Shown: positions 42,564 through 51,950 of the stretch, piece by piece | Position numbering within the stretch: position 1 is the first letter of the stretch | How the letters are laid out: each line of letters opens with the position of its first letter | Source: Clostridium lundense DSM 17049 | Lineage (GTDB): Bacteria > Bacillota > Clostridia > Clostridiales > Clostridiaceae | NCBI RefSeq assembly: GCF_000619945.1 | Contig: NZ_JHVC01000001.1 | Location: 372,001 to 436,000, forward strand | Direction: 5' to 3' | DNA length: 64,000 nucleotides | Position numbers and translations under genes: made by a program | Notes under the pieces: generated by a model | The model's input: the letters and a program-made list of their open reading frames with translations, nothing else | Told to the model about the DNA's origin: nothing | The model's database searches: none

Positions 42564-43813
42564 ATATATTTATTTCTTTTTTTTCTGTTTTTACTCTTTT
42601 TAATAGTTTTTATAATAATGAATACAAATGATATAGCCGCAAGTATAGCTATAAATGTTCCAATATAAAGTAGTATATTTGCTTTAAGTATAGAAGCCTT
42701 AGAAATATTAGTATAGAGATTAAATTTCTGAGCAGCTTCTCTTTCTTTTATAGTTAGTGTACCAATACTTTTATTTTCATTTATATTCCATATGTTTGAT
42801 GTTTGAACATTAAATTCTTGTTTCATTTCTCGCTTGTTAATATCATTATTATAATAGGATATATCTTCTTTAACCATTATTGGTACTTCCATAGTTTTTG
42901 TAGGTCCAAAGAAAACTAATGGTTTATAAGTTAATTTTTCAGTTTTTACTATAGAGTTTTTTGGATATAAAACAGTTTTCTTAGCAGCATAACTCCAATC
43001 TATGATTTTTTTCATATCATTAAATACAAAAGAATCTTTTTGATCGTAAACTGAGTTCATTACTACACCTATGATTTTTCTACCATCCCTATCAAACATA
43101 GCAACAAGGCATCTTCCTGCATTAGATGTATAGCCAGTTTTACCGCCTACACAATCATCTTGTCCTAATAATTTGTTTCTATTTTCTACTATAACAGTTG
43201 TACCAGTTGAAGTTTTAATAGTACTAGTTTTTTTATTCATAGATTCATTTACCCAAGAATTTTTTAAGGCTGCTCTTCCTATAACAGTTAAATCGTAAGC
43301 TGTAGTATAATGATTTGGATCATGTAATCCATTTGGTGTAACAAAATGAGTGTTTTTTAAACCTAAGCTTTGTATTTTTTTGTTCATAAGAACCTCAAAA
43401 TTTGCAGAATTGCCAGCTACATTATCTGCAATCATATAAGCTATATCGTTTCCAGAGAATAGCAAAAGTCCATCCATAACATCTTCAGCAGTCATAGTTT
43501 CACCAATAGCTATAGGATGTAAATTTAAATTTATTGAGTATTCGGGTTGAGCTTTTGCATCTTTAGTATATTTTAGTAGATCACCTTTATTTTTATTTTC
43601 TGCCAAAAGTAGAGCAGTAATAAGCTTGGTTGTACTTGCAGGATACATTTTATTGTCTATAGATTTGGAATATATTATTTCTCCAGTATCCATATCCATA
43701 GTAACTGCAGCTTTACCATAAATATTAGGCTTATTTTCTTCTGCAAAAACACTTGTACCTAGAGATAGTACCATAAAAATTGCTAAAAATAATGAAAATC
43801 CCTTCTTTTTCAA
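42560..43813 (-). CDS. D-alanyl-D-alanine carboxypeptidase (peptidase S11)
   Basis: A 417-residue low-molecular-weight penicillin-binding protein that trims pentapeptides in peptidoglycan. A signal peptide is visible (KKKGFSLFLAIFMVLSLGTS, cleavage near VFA-EE). Active-site motifs are S60-x-x-K63 (YPASTTKL), SGN near 119 and KTG near 225. A C-terminal hydrophobic helix (about 385-408) followed by Lys/Arg anchors it to the membrane; DacF-like. The start is TTG at 43813 with GGAGAG upstream; the nearby ATG at 43820 is out of frame. Confidence 0.92.
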   Translation of the reverse strand: MKKKGFSLFLAIFMVLSLGTSVFAEENKPNIYGKAAVTMDMDTGEIIYSKSIDNKMYPASTTKLITALLLAENKNKGDLLKYTKDAKAQPEYSINLNLHPIAIGETMTAEDVMDGLLLFSGNDIAYMIADNVAGNSANFEVLMNKKIQSLGLKNTHFVTPNGLHDPNHYTTAYDLTVIGRAALKNSWVNESMNKKTSTIKTSTGTTVIVENRNKLLGQDDCVGGKTGYTSNAGRCLVAMFDRDGRKIIGVVMNSVYDQKDSFVFNDMKKIIDWSYAAKKTVLYPKNSIVKTEKLTYKPLVFFGPTKTMEVPIMVKEDISYYNNDINKREMKQEFNVQTSNIWNINENKSIGTLTIKEREAAQKFNLYTNISKASILKANILLYIGTFIAILAAISFVFIIIKTIKKSKNRKKRNKYI

Positions 43814-44008
43814 CTTTCATCTCTCCAATTTCTAAAATAAATTTTTATATAATACATAAAAGGGTCAATACCTATTAAAGTATAACATGGAGTTTTTAAT
43901 TTGACAAATTTAAAAAAGTATCTCATATACTAATAAATAATAGTGTTTAATATAATACTATTATATAATTAATATTAAAAGTTAGATAATAGTGGTGGTG
44001 AGCATAAA

Positions 44009-44635
44009 ATGTTAAATGAAATAAAAAAGTTATTTTCAGAGAGAAAGGTTAAAATATTAGGTGATTATGAAAAAAGTTCAGTGGTTATATTTATTATTGA
44101 AGAAAAAGGTAAATTGTATATTTTATTTGAAGTAAGAGCATTAAATTTAAGCCATCAGCCTGGAGATATTTCTCTACCAGGTGGTAAAATAGAATTAGGA
44201 GAAGAGCCCAAGGATGCAGCTATAAGAGAAGCTATGGAAGAATTAAATATTGAAAAAGATGATATAGAGATGATAGGAGAAATGGATTACTTTGTTAGTC
44301 CTTATAATATGATAATATATCCGTTTGTTTGTAAGTTAAAAAGAAAGGAGATTTATCCTAATAAAGAAGAAGTAAACCATGTATTTAAAGTGCCTTTAGA
44401 ATACTTTATGGAAAATGAACCTACAAACTATGAAGTGAAGATTGTACAGGATTTTCCTGAAGATTTTCCCTATCATTTGATAATAGGAGGAAAAAATTAT
44501 AAATTTAGAGCAGGAAAGATGAATCAATATTTTTATCAATACAATGGGTATGTAATATGGGGATTTACTGCATTAATAATAAAATCTTTTGTGGAAATTT
44601 TAAAAAATGTAGCACAAAAAAATGGTGAACATTAG
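44009..44635 (+). CDS. Nudix hydrolase, CoA pyrophosphatase type
   Basis: A 208-residue Nudix protein. The Nudix box runs from G59 through E65 to REAMEEL (R73, E74, E77, E78); the final box glycine is replaced by Asn. The preceding LSHQPGDISLPGGK matches the CoA-pyrophosphatase subgroup, which cleaves CoA or related nucleotides. Monocistronic, with a terminator downstream. Substrate is by subgroup resemblance only. Confidence 0.85.
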   Translation: MLNEIKKLFSERKVKILGDYEKSSVVIFIIEEKGKLYILFEVRALNLSHQPGDISLPGGKIELGEEPKDAAIREAMEELNIEKDDIEMIGEMDYFVSPYNMIIYPFVCKLKRKEIYPNKEEVNHVFKVPLEYFMENEPTNYEVKIVQDFPEDFPYHLIIGGKNYKFRAGKMNQYFYQYNGYVIWGFTALIIKSFVEILKNVAQKNGEH

Positions 44636-44712
44636 ATGTTATAGTTTAATGAACAGTTTTAATAGCACTTTGTAAACACAATGAATAATCCTAGAAAAAA
44701 TTCAAATAAAAA

Positions 44713-44750
44713 TAAATGGGCGGGTATAAAAGCTCGCCCATTTATTTTTA
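44713..44750. terminator. Bidirectional terminator
   Basis: TAAATGGGCG (44713-44722) pairs with CGCCCATTTA (44735-44744) between convergent genes, followed by TTTTTA. Confidence 0.8.
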
Positions 44751-45092
44751 TCTTGCAATTTTCTTCTTTGGTAAAAATAGTACTATGGAAACTATAATTG
44801 CAGCTAAATATATGAATGGGAAAAATATAGATAATAGGCCAGCGCTATAATAAAATTTTAAAAATATAAAAGTTAATATAGATACAACTGCCCAAAACAA
44901 TGATAAATAACTCATTTTATTATTTCTGTCTTTCCAAGATTCAAAATCCTTCATATCACCTACAATTTTATCTTTGTCTTTACCTTCAGAAGAAGTTTTT
45001 ATAGTTATGAATTTAAAATATACATAAAATACAGCTGAAAGTATACCGATACCGAGAAAAAAATATGAAAGGGATATTTTGGTTATGTACAT
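44748..45092 (-). CDS. Small three-helix membrane protein of unknown function
   Basis: A 114-residue protein with three hydrophobic segments (about residues 8-28, 60-78 and 83-106) and a charged loop (TSSEGKDKDKIVGDMKDFES) between the first two; it ends in PKKKIAR. It loosely resembles small membrane proteins of the DUF3784 kind, but I cannot name a family with confidence. The ATG has a GAGGTGAT ribosome site. It stands alone between a Nudix gene and a small cysteine-rich protein gene. Confidence 0.6.
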   Translation of the reverse strand: MYITKISLSYFFLGIGILSAVFYVYFKFITIKTSSEGKDKDKIVGDMKDFESWKDRNNKMSYLSLFWAVVSILTFIFLKFYYSAGLLSIFFPFIYLAAIIVSIVLFLPKKKIAR

Positions 45093-45284
45093 ACTATCAC
45101 CTCATAAAAATATTTTAATAGTATTATTTCCTTAATTGTTAATTATATTTACCTTTTTACGATTATATTAATAGTGTTAGTATAAAAATTATGAAAATTT
45201 AGTTAATTACGCTGAAATCTATTCATTTTTTAGGGACAATAATGTATAATATTAATTAACAAAACTTGGGAAAGGGTGGGGAAT

Positions 45285-45503
45285 ATGACAGAATGTCCTT
45301 TTTTATCTTCGCACGATGATAGAATTGAATGCTTCAATGATTGTGCACTGTACAATTATAAGGAGAATGATGGGGTTTGTCCGTTTAAGTCATTACAAAC
45401 TTATAAAATTGAAAAAATAGAAAGTTTTGATGATTATGAAATATGTAATAAAGAATTAGATTTTATAAAAAAATGCTATATAAAGATAGAAGAATATTTA
45501 TAA
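45285..45503 (+). CDS. Small cysteine-containing protein of unknown function
   Basis: A 72-residue soluble protein. Its first half has a Cys pattern ECPFLSS ... IECFNDCALY ... GVCPFKSL that could bind a metal; the second half is acidic. Similar short proteins are common in clostridia, without known function. ATG 45285 is chosen after AAAGGGTGGGG. A -10-like TATAAT lies about 40 bases upstream. It is followed by a cluster of three hairpins. Confidence 0.6.
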   Translation: MTECPFLSSHDDRIECFNDCALYNYKENDGVCPFKSLQTYKIEKIESFDDYEICNKELDFIKKCYIKIEEYL

Positions 45504-45506
45504 ACA

Positions 45507-45658
45507 GCTTTCTAAACTTCAGAGGGAGTTTTTACTCCCTCTGAAGTTTAGAAAGCGTTATTCAGGGACAGCCGATATAATACTTCCATTTTGAAGAAGA
45601 TGGAAGTAAAAAGCGAGTAGTCATCAGATAAAAAAGGAAGGGTTAACCCTTCCTTTTT
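45507..45658. terminator. Cluster of three hairpins between the small Cys protein and pncB
   Basis: Hairpin a: perfect 23-bp stem (45507-45529 with 45534-45556) but no T-run. Hairpin b: ACTTCCAT (45582-45589) with ATGGAAGT (45600-45607). Hairpin c: perfect palindrome (45631-45644 with 45645-45658) with T-run in both directions, a proper bidirectional terminator that overlaps the pncB stop codon. Confidence 0.7.
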
Positions 45659-47144
45659 ATTCTTCACTTTCATCATAAATATTTGAATATTTATTTATTA
45701 AGTTTTGTTTTAATGCCCAAAGCTTTGAAGATAGGTCTACATAATAGTTATGAGGATTTTCGAATCTTAATACTTCATGCCAAAGTTTTTCAGTTTCCTT
45801 TTCTGCAAGTTTAGTTATTTCATATACTTCAGGACATTCATATACTAAATTACCTTTATCAAATATTTGAACCATTAAATTTTTTACATAGTAATTTTTA
45901 ATTTTTTTCTTTTTCCATGTAAAAACTGGATCAAATAGAACTAAAGGCTTTTCTGTATCTAGTTTTTCTTCATCTAAAGTAATTAAGTCTGCTAGGGCAT
46001 TATCCGTTTCTTTATCAAATATTCTATAAACTTTTTTGAATCCAGGATTAGTTATTTTTTCTTCATTTTCGCTTATTTTTATTTTTGGAATTATTTCATC
46101 ATCATTTTCTATAGCTACTAGTTTGTAAACTCCACCAAAAACAGGTTCTGATCTAGCAGTAATCAATCTTTCGCCAACACCAAAGCCATCTATTGGAGCT
46201 CCTTGACGTAGTACGGATCTTATAATGTATTCATCTAGGGAATTGGATACTATTATTTTAACATCATTATATCCTGCTTCATCTAACATTTCCCTACATT
46301 TTTTAGACAGATATGTAATATCACCACTATCTATTCTTACACCTTGGGGTCTATGTCCAGCAGGTTTTAGAATTTCGTCAAATACTTTTATCGCATTAGG
46401 AATACCTGATTTTAATACATTATAGGTGTCGATTAAAAGAACACAATTATCTGGATATACCTCTGCCCAAGACTTAAAAGCTTCATATTCTGTTGGAAAT
46501 AGTTGTACCCAGCTATGTGCCATAGTACCAGCAGAAGGCACACCAAACATTTGCTCTGCTATGGTACAAGCTGTTGAGTTACAACCACCTATTATGGCTG
46601 CTCGAGCACCATATATTGCTCCATCATAACCTTGAGCACGTCTTGAACCAAATTCCATAACAGGTCTACCATCAGCCGCTCTACATATTCTGTTGGCTTT
46701 AGTTGCTATAAGAGTTTGATGGTTAATTGAAAGCAATATCATAGTTTCAAGAAATTGAGCTTGAATGATTGGACCTCTAACAGTGACTAAAGGCTCATTA
46801 GGGAATACAGGGTTGCCTTCAGGTATAGCCCATACATCGCAGCTGAATTTAAAATTTTTTAAATAGTCTATGAATTTATTAGAAAAAATATTTTTTTCTT
46901 TTAAATATTGAATATCATCTTCAGTAAAGCGTAAGTTATTAAGATATTCAATTAATTGTTGAATGCCTGCCATTATACAATAGCCGCCTCCATCAGGTAC
47001 TTTTCTAAAGAACATATCAAAATAAGCAATTTTATCTCCAAGATTATTTTCTAAATAACCATTTCCCATAGTAAGTTCATAAAAATCAACTAACATGGTC
47101 AGATTTCGTTCATTTCTTACATTAAAGTTCTTTATATACTCCAT
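45657..47144 (-). CDS. pncB: Nicotinate phosphoribosyltransferase
   Basis: A 495-residue enzyme of NAD salvage that joins nicotinate and PRPP. Family stretches are LTMLVDFYELTMGNGYLENN at the N-terminus, MEFGSRRAQGYDGAI, GTMAHSWVQ (with the phosphorylated histidine region) and VRIDSGDITYLSKKCREMLD. Length fits the longer bacterial PncB2 type. ATG start with AAGGAGTAG. Single-gene unit, divergent from the helicase gene. Confidence 0.94.
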   Translation of the reverse strand: MEYIKNFNVRNERNLTMLVDFYELTMGNGYLENNLGDKIAYFDMFFRKVPDGGGYCIMAGIQQLIEYLNNLRFTEDDIQYLKEKNIFSNKFIDYLKNFKFSCDVWAIPEGNPVFPNEPLVTVRGPIIQAQFLETMILLSINHQTLIATKANRICRAADGRPVMEFGSRRAQGYDGAIYGARAAIIGGCNSTACTIAEQMFGVPSAGTMAHSWVQLFPTEYEAFKSWAEVYPDNCVLLIDTYNVLKSGIPNAIKVFDEILKPAGHRPQGVRIDSGDITYLSKKCREMLDEAGYNDVKIIVSNSLDEYIIRSVLRQGAPIDGFGVGERLITARSEPVFGGVYKLVAIENDDEIIPKIKISENEEKITNPGFKKVYRIFDKETDNALADLITLDEEKLDTEKPLVLFDPVFTWKKKKIKNYYVKNLMVQIFDKGNLVYECPEVYEITKLAEKETEKLWHEVLRFENPHNYYVDLSSKLWALKQNLINKYSNIYDESEE

Positions 47145-47280
47145 ATTAACTACTCCTTAATTATGATTTGATTTTTAAAATTGGTTAATAATTTAATATA
47201 GTTATTAATATTTTAAACCTAAGTTGAAATTATTACAAGTTTATATAGAAAAAAGCATAATTAAAAGGGGTGAATTATTA

Positions 47281-49263
47281 TTGCATTTTGAAAAATTAGA
47301 TTGCTATCAGAAAAAAGCTGTTACTATAGATAGAGATAATGTTTTAGTAGTAGCACCACCTGGTAGTGGAAAGACATGTGTAATAATCAATAGATTAATA
47401 TATTTAGTGAAGGAAAAAAAAGTATCACCTAAAAATATTGCTGTAATAACCTTTACAAAAGCTGCAACAGATAATATGAAGAAAAGATATGAGAATATAT
47501 GTAAAAGTAAACACACACCTTTTTTTGGAACTTTTCATAGTTTTTGTTATAGAATATTATATACCCAATTTAAAAAAATAAAACTAATAAATGAAAAGGA
47601 AAAGTATGATTTATTAGAAGAGATTTTAAAGGATTATATAAATAACCTTAATGAAGAAAAAATTAAAGGAGTGTTGAATTGCATTTCTTTATATAAAAAT
47701 AATAATTCGAAGATAGAAGAAATTAATTGTATAGTGTCAAAGGAGATTTTTTATAATTGTTATTTGGAATATGAAAATTATAAAAATAATAATGGTTTAT
47801 TAGATTTTGATGATTTACAAATAGGATGCAGAAATATTTTAGAAAAAAATAATAATATTCTTTATGAGTATAGAAAAAAATTTTCATATATTTTAGTGGA
47901 TGAATTTCAAGATTGTGATAATATACAAATAAATATATTGAGGCTATTAAATAAAAATAATTCCTTGTTTGCAGTAGGAGATGAAGATCAGTGTATATAT
48001 GGATTTAGGGGATCTAAACCTGAATGTATGGTGAATTTTAATCAATATTTTATTCATGGAGAAAAGATATTTTTATATAAAAACTATAGAAGTGGAAAAA
48101 GTATAGTAGAACTATCCAAAGGACTTATAAAAAATAATAATTTGAGAAACAACAAAAAAATTATTTCGTATAATGATTTTTTAGGAGAAACTAATTTAGT
48201 ATTTGTAAGGGATGAAAAAGATCAGTGTAATAAAATATGTGATAGTATAAGATATTTAATGAATAAAAAAAGTTATTCATATAATGATTTTGCTATTTTA
48301 TACAGAAGAAATATTGAATCTATATCTGTAATGGATAATTTTTTAAAAAATGATATACCTTTTAAATTACTACAAGGACAATTTAATATATATGATCATT
48401 TTATATATAAAGATATTATTGCTTATTTAAAGTTAGCTTTAAACAAGGAGGACAAAAAAAGTTTTATAAGAATTATAAATAGACCTTTTAGATATATAAG
48501 TAAAATAATTATAAATAAATTGTTAGATAACAATGTTAGAGATAATTGTTTTGATATAGTATGCAATGAGGATATTTCTATAATGAATCTAAAGACAATA
48601 AGGTTCTTAGAGAGGCAAATAGATAAATTAGCTCTTATTCCTTTTAAGAAAAGTATATCCTATATATTAAATAATATAGGATATATTGATTATATTGAAT
48701 ACTATAGTAATAAATATAAAGTAGACAAGGAAGAATTTTTATATTTAATTAATAGCATAGAAGAATGTATTAAAGACTTTTCTTCTATTAAAGATTTTAT
48801 AAATTATATAAAAAAGGTACATAATAAAAATAGTTCTAGAGAAGAAGGGGTAACCATTAGTACAATTCATGGAGTAAAGGGAATGGAATTTAAAAATGTT
48901 TTTATAATAAATTGTAATGATGGAAATATACCATATACTAAGGATATGAATTCAGATATGGAAGAAGAAAGAAGATTGTTTTATGTAGCTATTACTAGAG
49001 CTATAGAAAATGTAATTGTTTTTGTACCTGAAAAAAGTAAAGAGAGATATATACTACCTTCTAGATTTATAAATGAGTGTAATTTATCACATAATAATGT
49101 CTATGAATATAAAAAAGGTGATAGGGTGGAACATTTGTATCTTGGCAAAGCTGTAGTAGATAAGGTTGAACAGGATAAAATAAGTTTAGTATTTTCTAAT
49201 AAAATGATTAGAAAGTTTTATACAAATATTATAAAGCTGAACAATCTAATAAAGAAAGAATAA
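47281..49263 (+). CDS. UvrD/PcrA-like superfamily 1 helicase
   Basis: A 660-residue ATP-dependent DNA helicase. Walker A APPGSGKT at 25-32, Walker B DEFQD near 206, motif III GDEDQCIYGFRGS near 232, and the late motifs TIHGVKGMEFKNVF and YVAITRA. It is somewhat shorter than PcrA (about 730 aa), and the C-terminal end has a small KGDRVEHLYLGKAVVDKVE Tudor-like piece, as in PcrA. The TTG at 47281 after AAAGGGGTGAAT is preferred to the TTG at 47224. Very AT-rich codon use. Likely an accessory helicase in repair. Confidence 0.88.
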   Translation: MHFEKLDCYQKKAVTIDRDNVLVVAPPGSGKTCVIINRLIYLVKEKKVSPKNIAVITFTKAATDNMKKRYENICKSKHTPFFGTFHSFCYRILYTQFKKIKLINEKEKYDLLEEILKDYINNLNEEKIKGVLNCISLYKNNNSKIEEINCIVSKEIFYNCYLEYENYKNNNGLLDFDDLQIGCRNILEKNNNILYEYRKKFSYILVDEFQDCDNIQINILRLLNKNNSLFAVGDEDQCIYGFRGSKPECMVNFNQYFIHGEKIFLYKNYRSGKSIVELSKGLIKNNNLRNNKKIISYNDFLGETNLVFVRDEKDQCNKICDSIRYLMNKKSYSYNDFAILYRRNIESISVMDNFLKNDIPFKLLQGQFNIYDHFIYKDIIAYLKLALNKEDKKSFIRIINRPFRYISKIIINKLLDNNVRDNCFDIVCNEDISIMNLKTIRFLERQIDKLALIPFKKSISYILNNIGYIDYIEYYSNKYKVDKEEFLYLINSIEECIKDFSSIKDFINYIKKVHNKNSSREEGVTISTIHGVKGMEFKNVFIINCNDGNIPYTKDMNSDMEEERRLFYVAITRAIENVIVFVPEKSKERYILPSRFINECNLSHNNVYEYKKGDRVEHLYLGKAVVDKVEQDKISLVFSNKMIRKFYTNIIKLNNLIKKE

Positions 49264-49450
49264 ATATGTAGAAATATGAAGAAAGATAATTATAAATAAT
49301 AAAAAATGCAGAAAAAATACGTATTTATATGAGAAATGTAATATAATAATAAGTATATACTATGTTATATAATTGACATAAAAGAAATATATGATATACT
49401 AAATAGTGAGTTTGTTTTCTGGCTTTCAAATATGTTAGGAGGGGAAGTTT

Positions 49451-49750
49451 ATGATAGCTTTCAAACAGATGTGGGATGATGTAACAGATATTATTTCAAA
49501 AGATAAAGTTGAAGATCTTCAAATAGTTGAAAAATACAGCACTGGATTTATCGTACATGATAATGCAATCAATCATTTTGTAGATAAGCAGGATTTTATT
49601 GACTTTTGGTGTAACATATTATATTTTAATGAAGTAACAATGGAAAGCCTATATAAGAAAGAAGAATCAAAATTTAAGTATGTTTATGCGGTGGTGAAGA
49701 ATTTACCATACATAAATGAAAACTGTGGTAGGATAAAGTTAATGGAGTAG
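49451..49750 (+). CDS. Conserved-looking protein of unknown function
   Basis: A 99-residue soluble protein that I do not recognise. It is rich in Asp, Lys and aromatic residues (FKQMWDDVTDIISKDKVEDL, DFIDFWCNILYFNEV) and shows no signal peptide or membrane helix. TTAGGAGGGG is a strong ribosome site before ATG 49451. It is followed by a terminator and lies between helicase and FtsA-like genes, each with its own unit. Confidence 0.6.
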   Translation: MIAFKQMWDDVTDIISKDKVEDLQIVEKYSTGFIVHDNAINHFVDKQDFIDFWCNILYFNEVTMESLYKKEESKFKYVYAVVKNLPYINENCGRIKLME

Positions 49751-49789
49751 TTTGTTGAATGTTTGAAAATAATGTTATATAATTTTATT

Positions 49790-49820
49790 AAGCTCATATT
49801 CTAAGAATATGAGCTTTTAA
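49790..49820 (+). terminator. Terminator after the 99-residue protein gene
   Basis: AAGCTCATATTC (49790-49801) pairs perfectly with GAATATGAGCTT (49805-49816) around a 3-base loop, followed by a short T-rich stretch. Confidence 0.75.
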
Positions 49821-49846
49821 ATTGTAAAAAAAAGAGGTAAATTGTT

Positions 49847-51949
49847 ATGATAGATACAAATATAAATATGCAGGATATAATATTTGCCTTAGATATAGGC
49901 ACTAGATCTGTTATAGGAACTGTTGGAACTGTAAAGGATAAAAAGTTTTATGTAATAGGAGAGGTATACATAGAACATGAAGAAAGGGCTATGATTGATG
50001 GGCAAATTCATGATATTTCATTAGTAGCAAAGACTGTAAACAAGGTGAAATGTAAATTGGAAGAAGAATTAAATATTCAATTATCCAATGTATCCATTGC
50101 TGCTGCTGGAAGATTTTTAAAAACTATTGTAGTAAATACTGAAATTAATTTAGAATATGATAGAGAAATAGATAAAGATTTAGTTAGAAGTTTAGAGCTT
50201 ACTGGTATAAAAAAAGCAGAAGAAGAAATAAACAAAAACACAGATGGTAAATTATATTGTGTGGGATATAGTGTTATAAACTACTATTTAAATAGCTATG
50301 TAATTAGTAATTTAATATCTCATAAGGGAGAGGAAATAGCAGCAGATGTAATAGCTACGTTTCTTCCTAGATCTGTAGTAGATAGTATATACTCAGTTAT
50401 GGACAAAGTGGGACTAAAGGTAGTAAATATGACTTTGGAACCAATAGCGGCTATGGAAGCAGCTATACCTCAAAACTTGAGATTATTAAATCTTGCTTTG
50501 GTAGATATAGGAGCAGGTACATCAGATATTGCTATAAGTAAAGATGACACTATAAGTGCCTATGGAATGGTTTCTTTAGCTGGTGATGAGGTTACAGAAA
50601 TTATAGCACAGAATTGTTTAGTAGATTTTAATACTGCTGAAGGTATAAAAAGACAGTGTAAAGATAATGAGACAATAAAATATATAGATATTTTAGGATT
50701 GGAAAATGAGATAAGTTCCCAGGAAATAAAAAACATAGTAAAACCAGTAGTGCAAAAAATATCCCAGGAAATAGGAGAAAAAATTATTGAATTAAATGGA
50801 GGAAAATCACCTAATGCTGTTTTTTTAGTAGGTGGAGGAGCCCATACCTTGGGATTAAAAGAGGCTTTAGCCAATAAATTAAATATTCCTATTCAGAGGG
50901 TTGCTATAAAGGGAAGAGATTCTGTAACAAATTGCATTTGTAAAAATAATGATTTGGGAAGTATCGGTGTTACAGTATTGGGTATTGCATTAATATCTAT
51001 AAAAAAATTAGGACATGACTTTATTGATGTTATGTTAAATGGAAATATAATAAGTTTATTTAATTCACATAAACATACGGTTATGGATGTCATGCTTCAG
51101 GCGGGTATTAACCCTAAAATGCTTATAGGTAAGAATGGTAAAAATATAAAATTCACTCTAAATGATATTAAAAGAGTTGCATTTGGTTCTTTAGCCACTA
51201 ATGCAGAGATAATAATAGATGGCAAATTAGAAAATATTGACACAGAAATTAGAGAAGGACAAAATATACAAATTACTTTTGCTAGAGATGGAAAGGATCC
51301 TCATGTTAGAATTATGGATTATATTCAAAAATTATATTCCATAAGTTTCTATTTAAATGATATAATACATAGTATTCAGCCCGTAGGAATAATTAATGGC
51401 AAAAGGGTTAGTATAGAAGAAGATATTAAAGATGATGATAGTGTACAAATAATAAATGCAGAAACTTTAGGAGATTTTATAAAATATTTTGAACAAAATT
51501 CAGTACAATACAAATACTATTTAAATGGAATAGAATTAAATGATGATTATATTATAAAAGAAGGAGATAGAATATATAAAATAAATAACAGTGAAATAGT
51601 AGATGAAATAGTAGATGAAAAAGTAGATGAAAAAATTATTGTAGAGGAAGTAGCTATTGATAAAAATATACAAAATCTAGATCAAATTGAAAAAATAGAG
51701 AAAGTAGTAACAATAGATGAAGATAAAACTAATACTAATAGTGATGAAGAATTTGAAGTTACTATAAATGGAGAAAAGTTTAATTTAAAGGGAAAGAAGC
51801 AGTATGTTTTTGTAGATGTTTTTAATTATATAGATATGGATTTAACTAGAGTTCAGGGAACATTGGTATTAAGATTAAATGGAGAAAGTGCAAATTATAA
51901 TAGTTTATTAAAACCAGGTGATCAAATAGAAGCAAGATGGGAGAATTAA
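49847..51949 (+). CDS. FtsA/PilM-like actin-fold ATPase with long C-terminal extension
   Basis: A 700-residue protein. The N-terminal ~385 residues are FtsA-like: FALDIGTRSVIGTV (phosphate 1), VSIAAAGRFLKTI (1C-type region), ALVDIGAGTSDIAIS (phosphate 2) and FLVGGGAHTLGLKEAL (adenosine). The C-terminal ~315 residues are extra: several short beta-rich, ubiquitin-like segments (VDVMLNGNIISLF, IIDGKLENIDTEI, VGIINGKRVSIEEDI, VTINGEKFNLKGKK) and a Val-Asp-Glu-Lys repeat near 585. No amphipathic membrane helix like that of FtsA is seen at the end. It may be a clostridial cytoskeletal or envelope protein; the role is unknown. Confidence 0.75.
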   Translation: MIDTNINMQDIIFALDIGTRSVIGTVGTVKDKKFYVIGEVYIEHEERAMIDGQIHDISLVAKTVNKVKCKLEEELNIQLSNVSIAAAGRFLKTIVVNTEINLEYDREIDKDLVRSLELTGIKKAEEEINKNTDGKLYCVGYSVINYYLNSYVISNLISHKGEEIAADVIATFLPRSVVDSIYSVMDKVGLKVVNMTLEPIAAMEAAIPQNLRLLNLALVDIGAGTSDIAISKDDTISAYGMVSLAGDEVTEIIAQNCLVDFNTAEGIKRQCKDNETIKYIDILGLENEISSQEIKNIVKPVVQKISQEIGEKIIELNGGKSPNAVFLVGGGAHTLGLKEALANKLNIPIQRVAIKGRDSVTNCICKNNDLGSIGVTVLGIALISIKKLGHDFIDVMLNGNIISLFNSHKHTVMDVMLQAGINPKMLIGKNGKNIKFTLNDIKRVAFGSLATNAEIIIDGKLENIDTEIREGQNIQITFARDGKDPHVRIMDYIQKLYSISFYLNDIIHSIQPVGIINGKRVSIEEDIKDDDSVQIINAETLGDFIKYFEQNSVQYKYYLNGIELNDDYIIKEGDRIYKINNSEIVDEIVDEKVDEKIIVEEVAIDKNIQNLDQIEKIEKVVTIDEDKTNTNSDEEFEVTINGEKFNLKGKKQYVFVDVFNYIDMDLTRVQGTLVLRLNGESANYNSLLKPGDQIEARWEN

Positions 51950-51950
51950 T

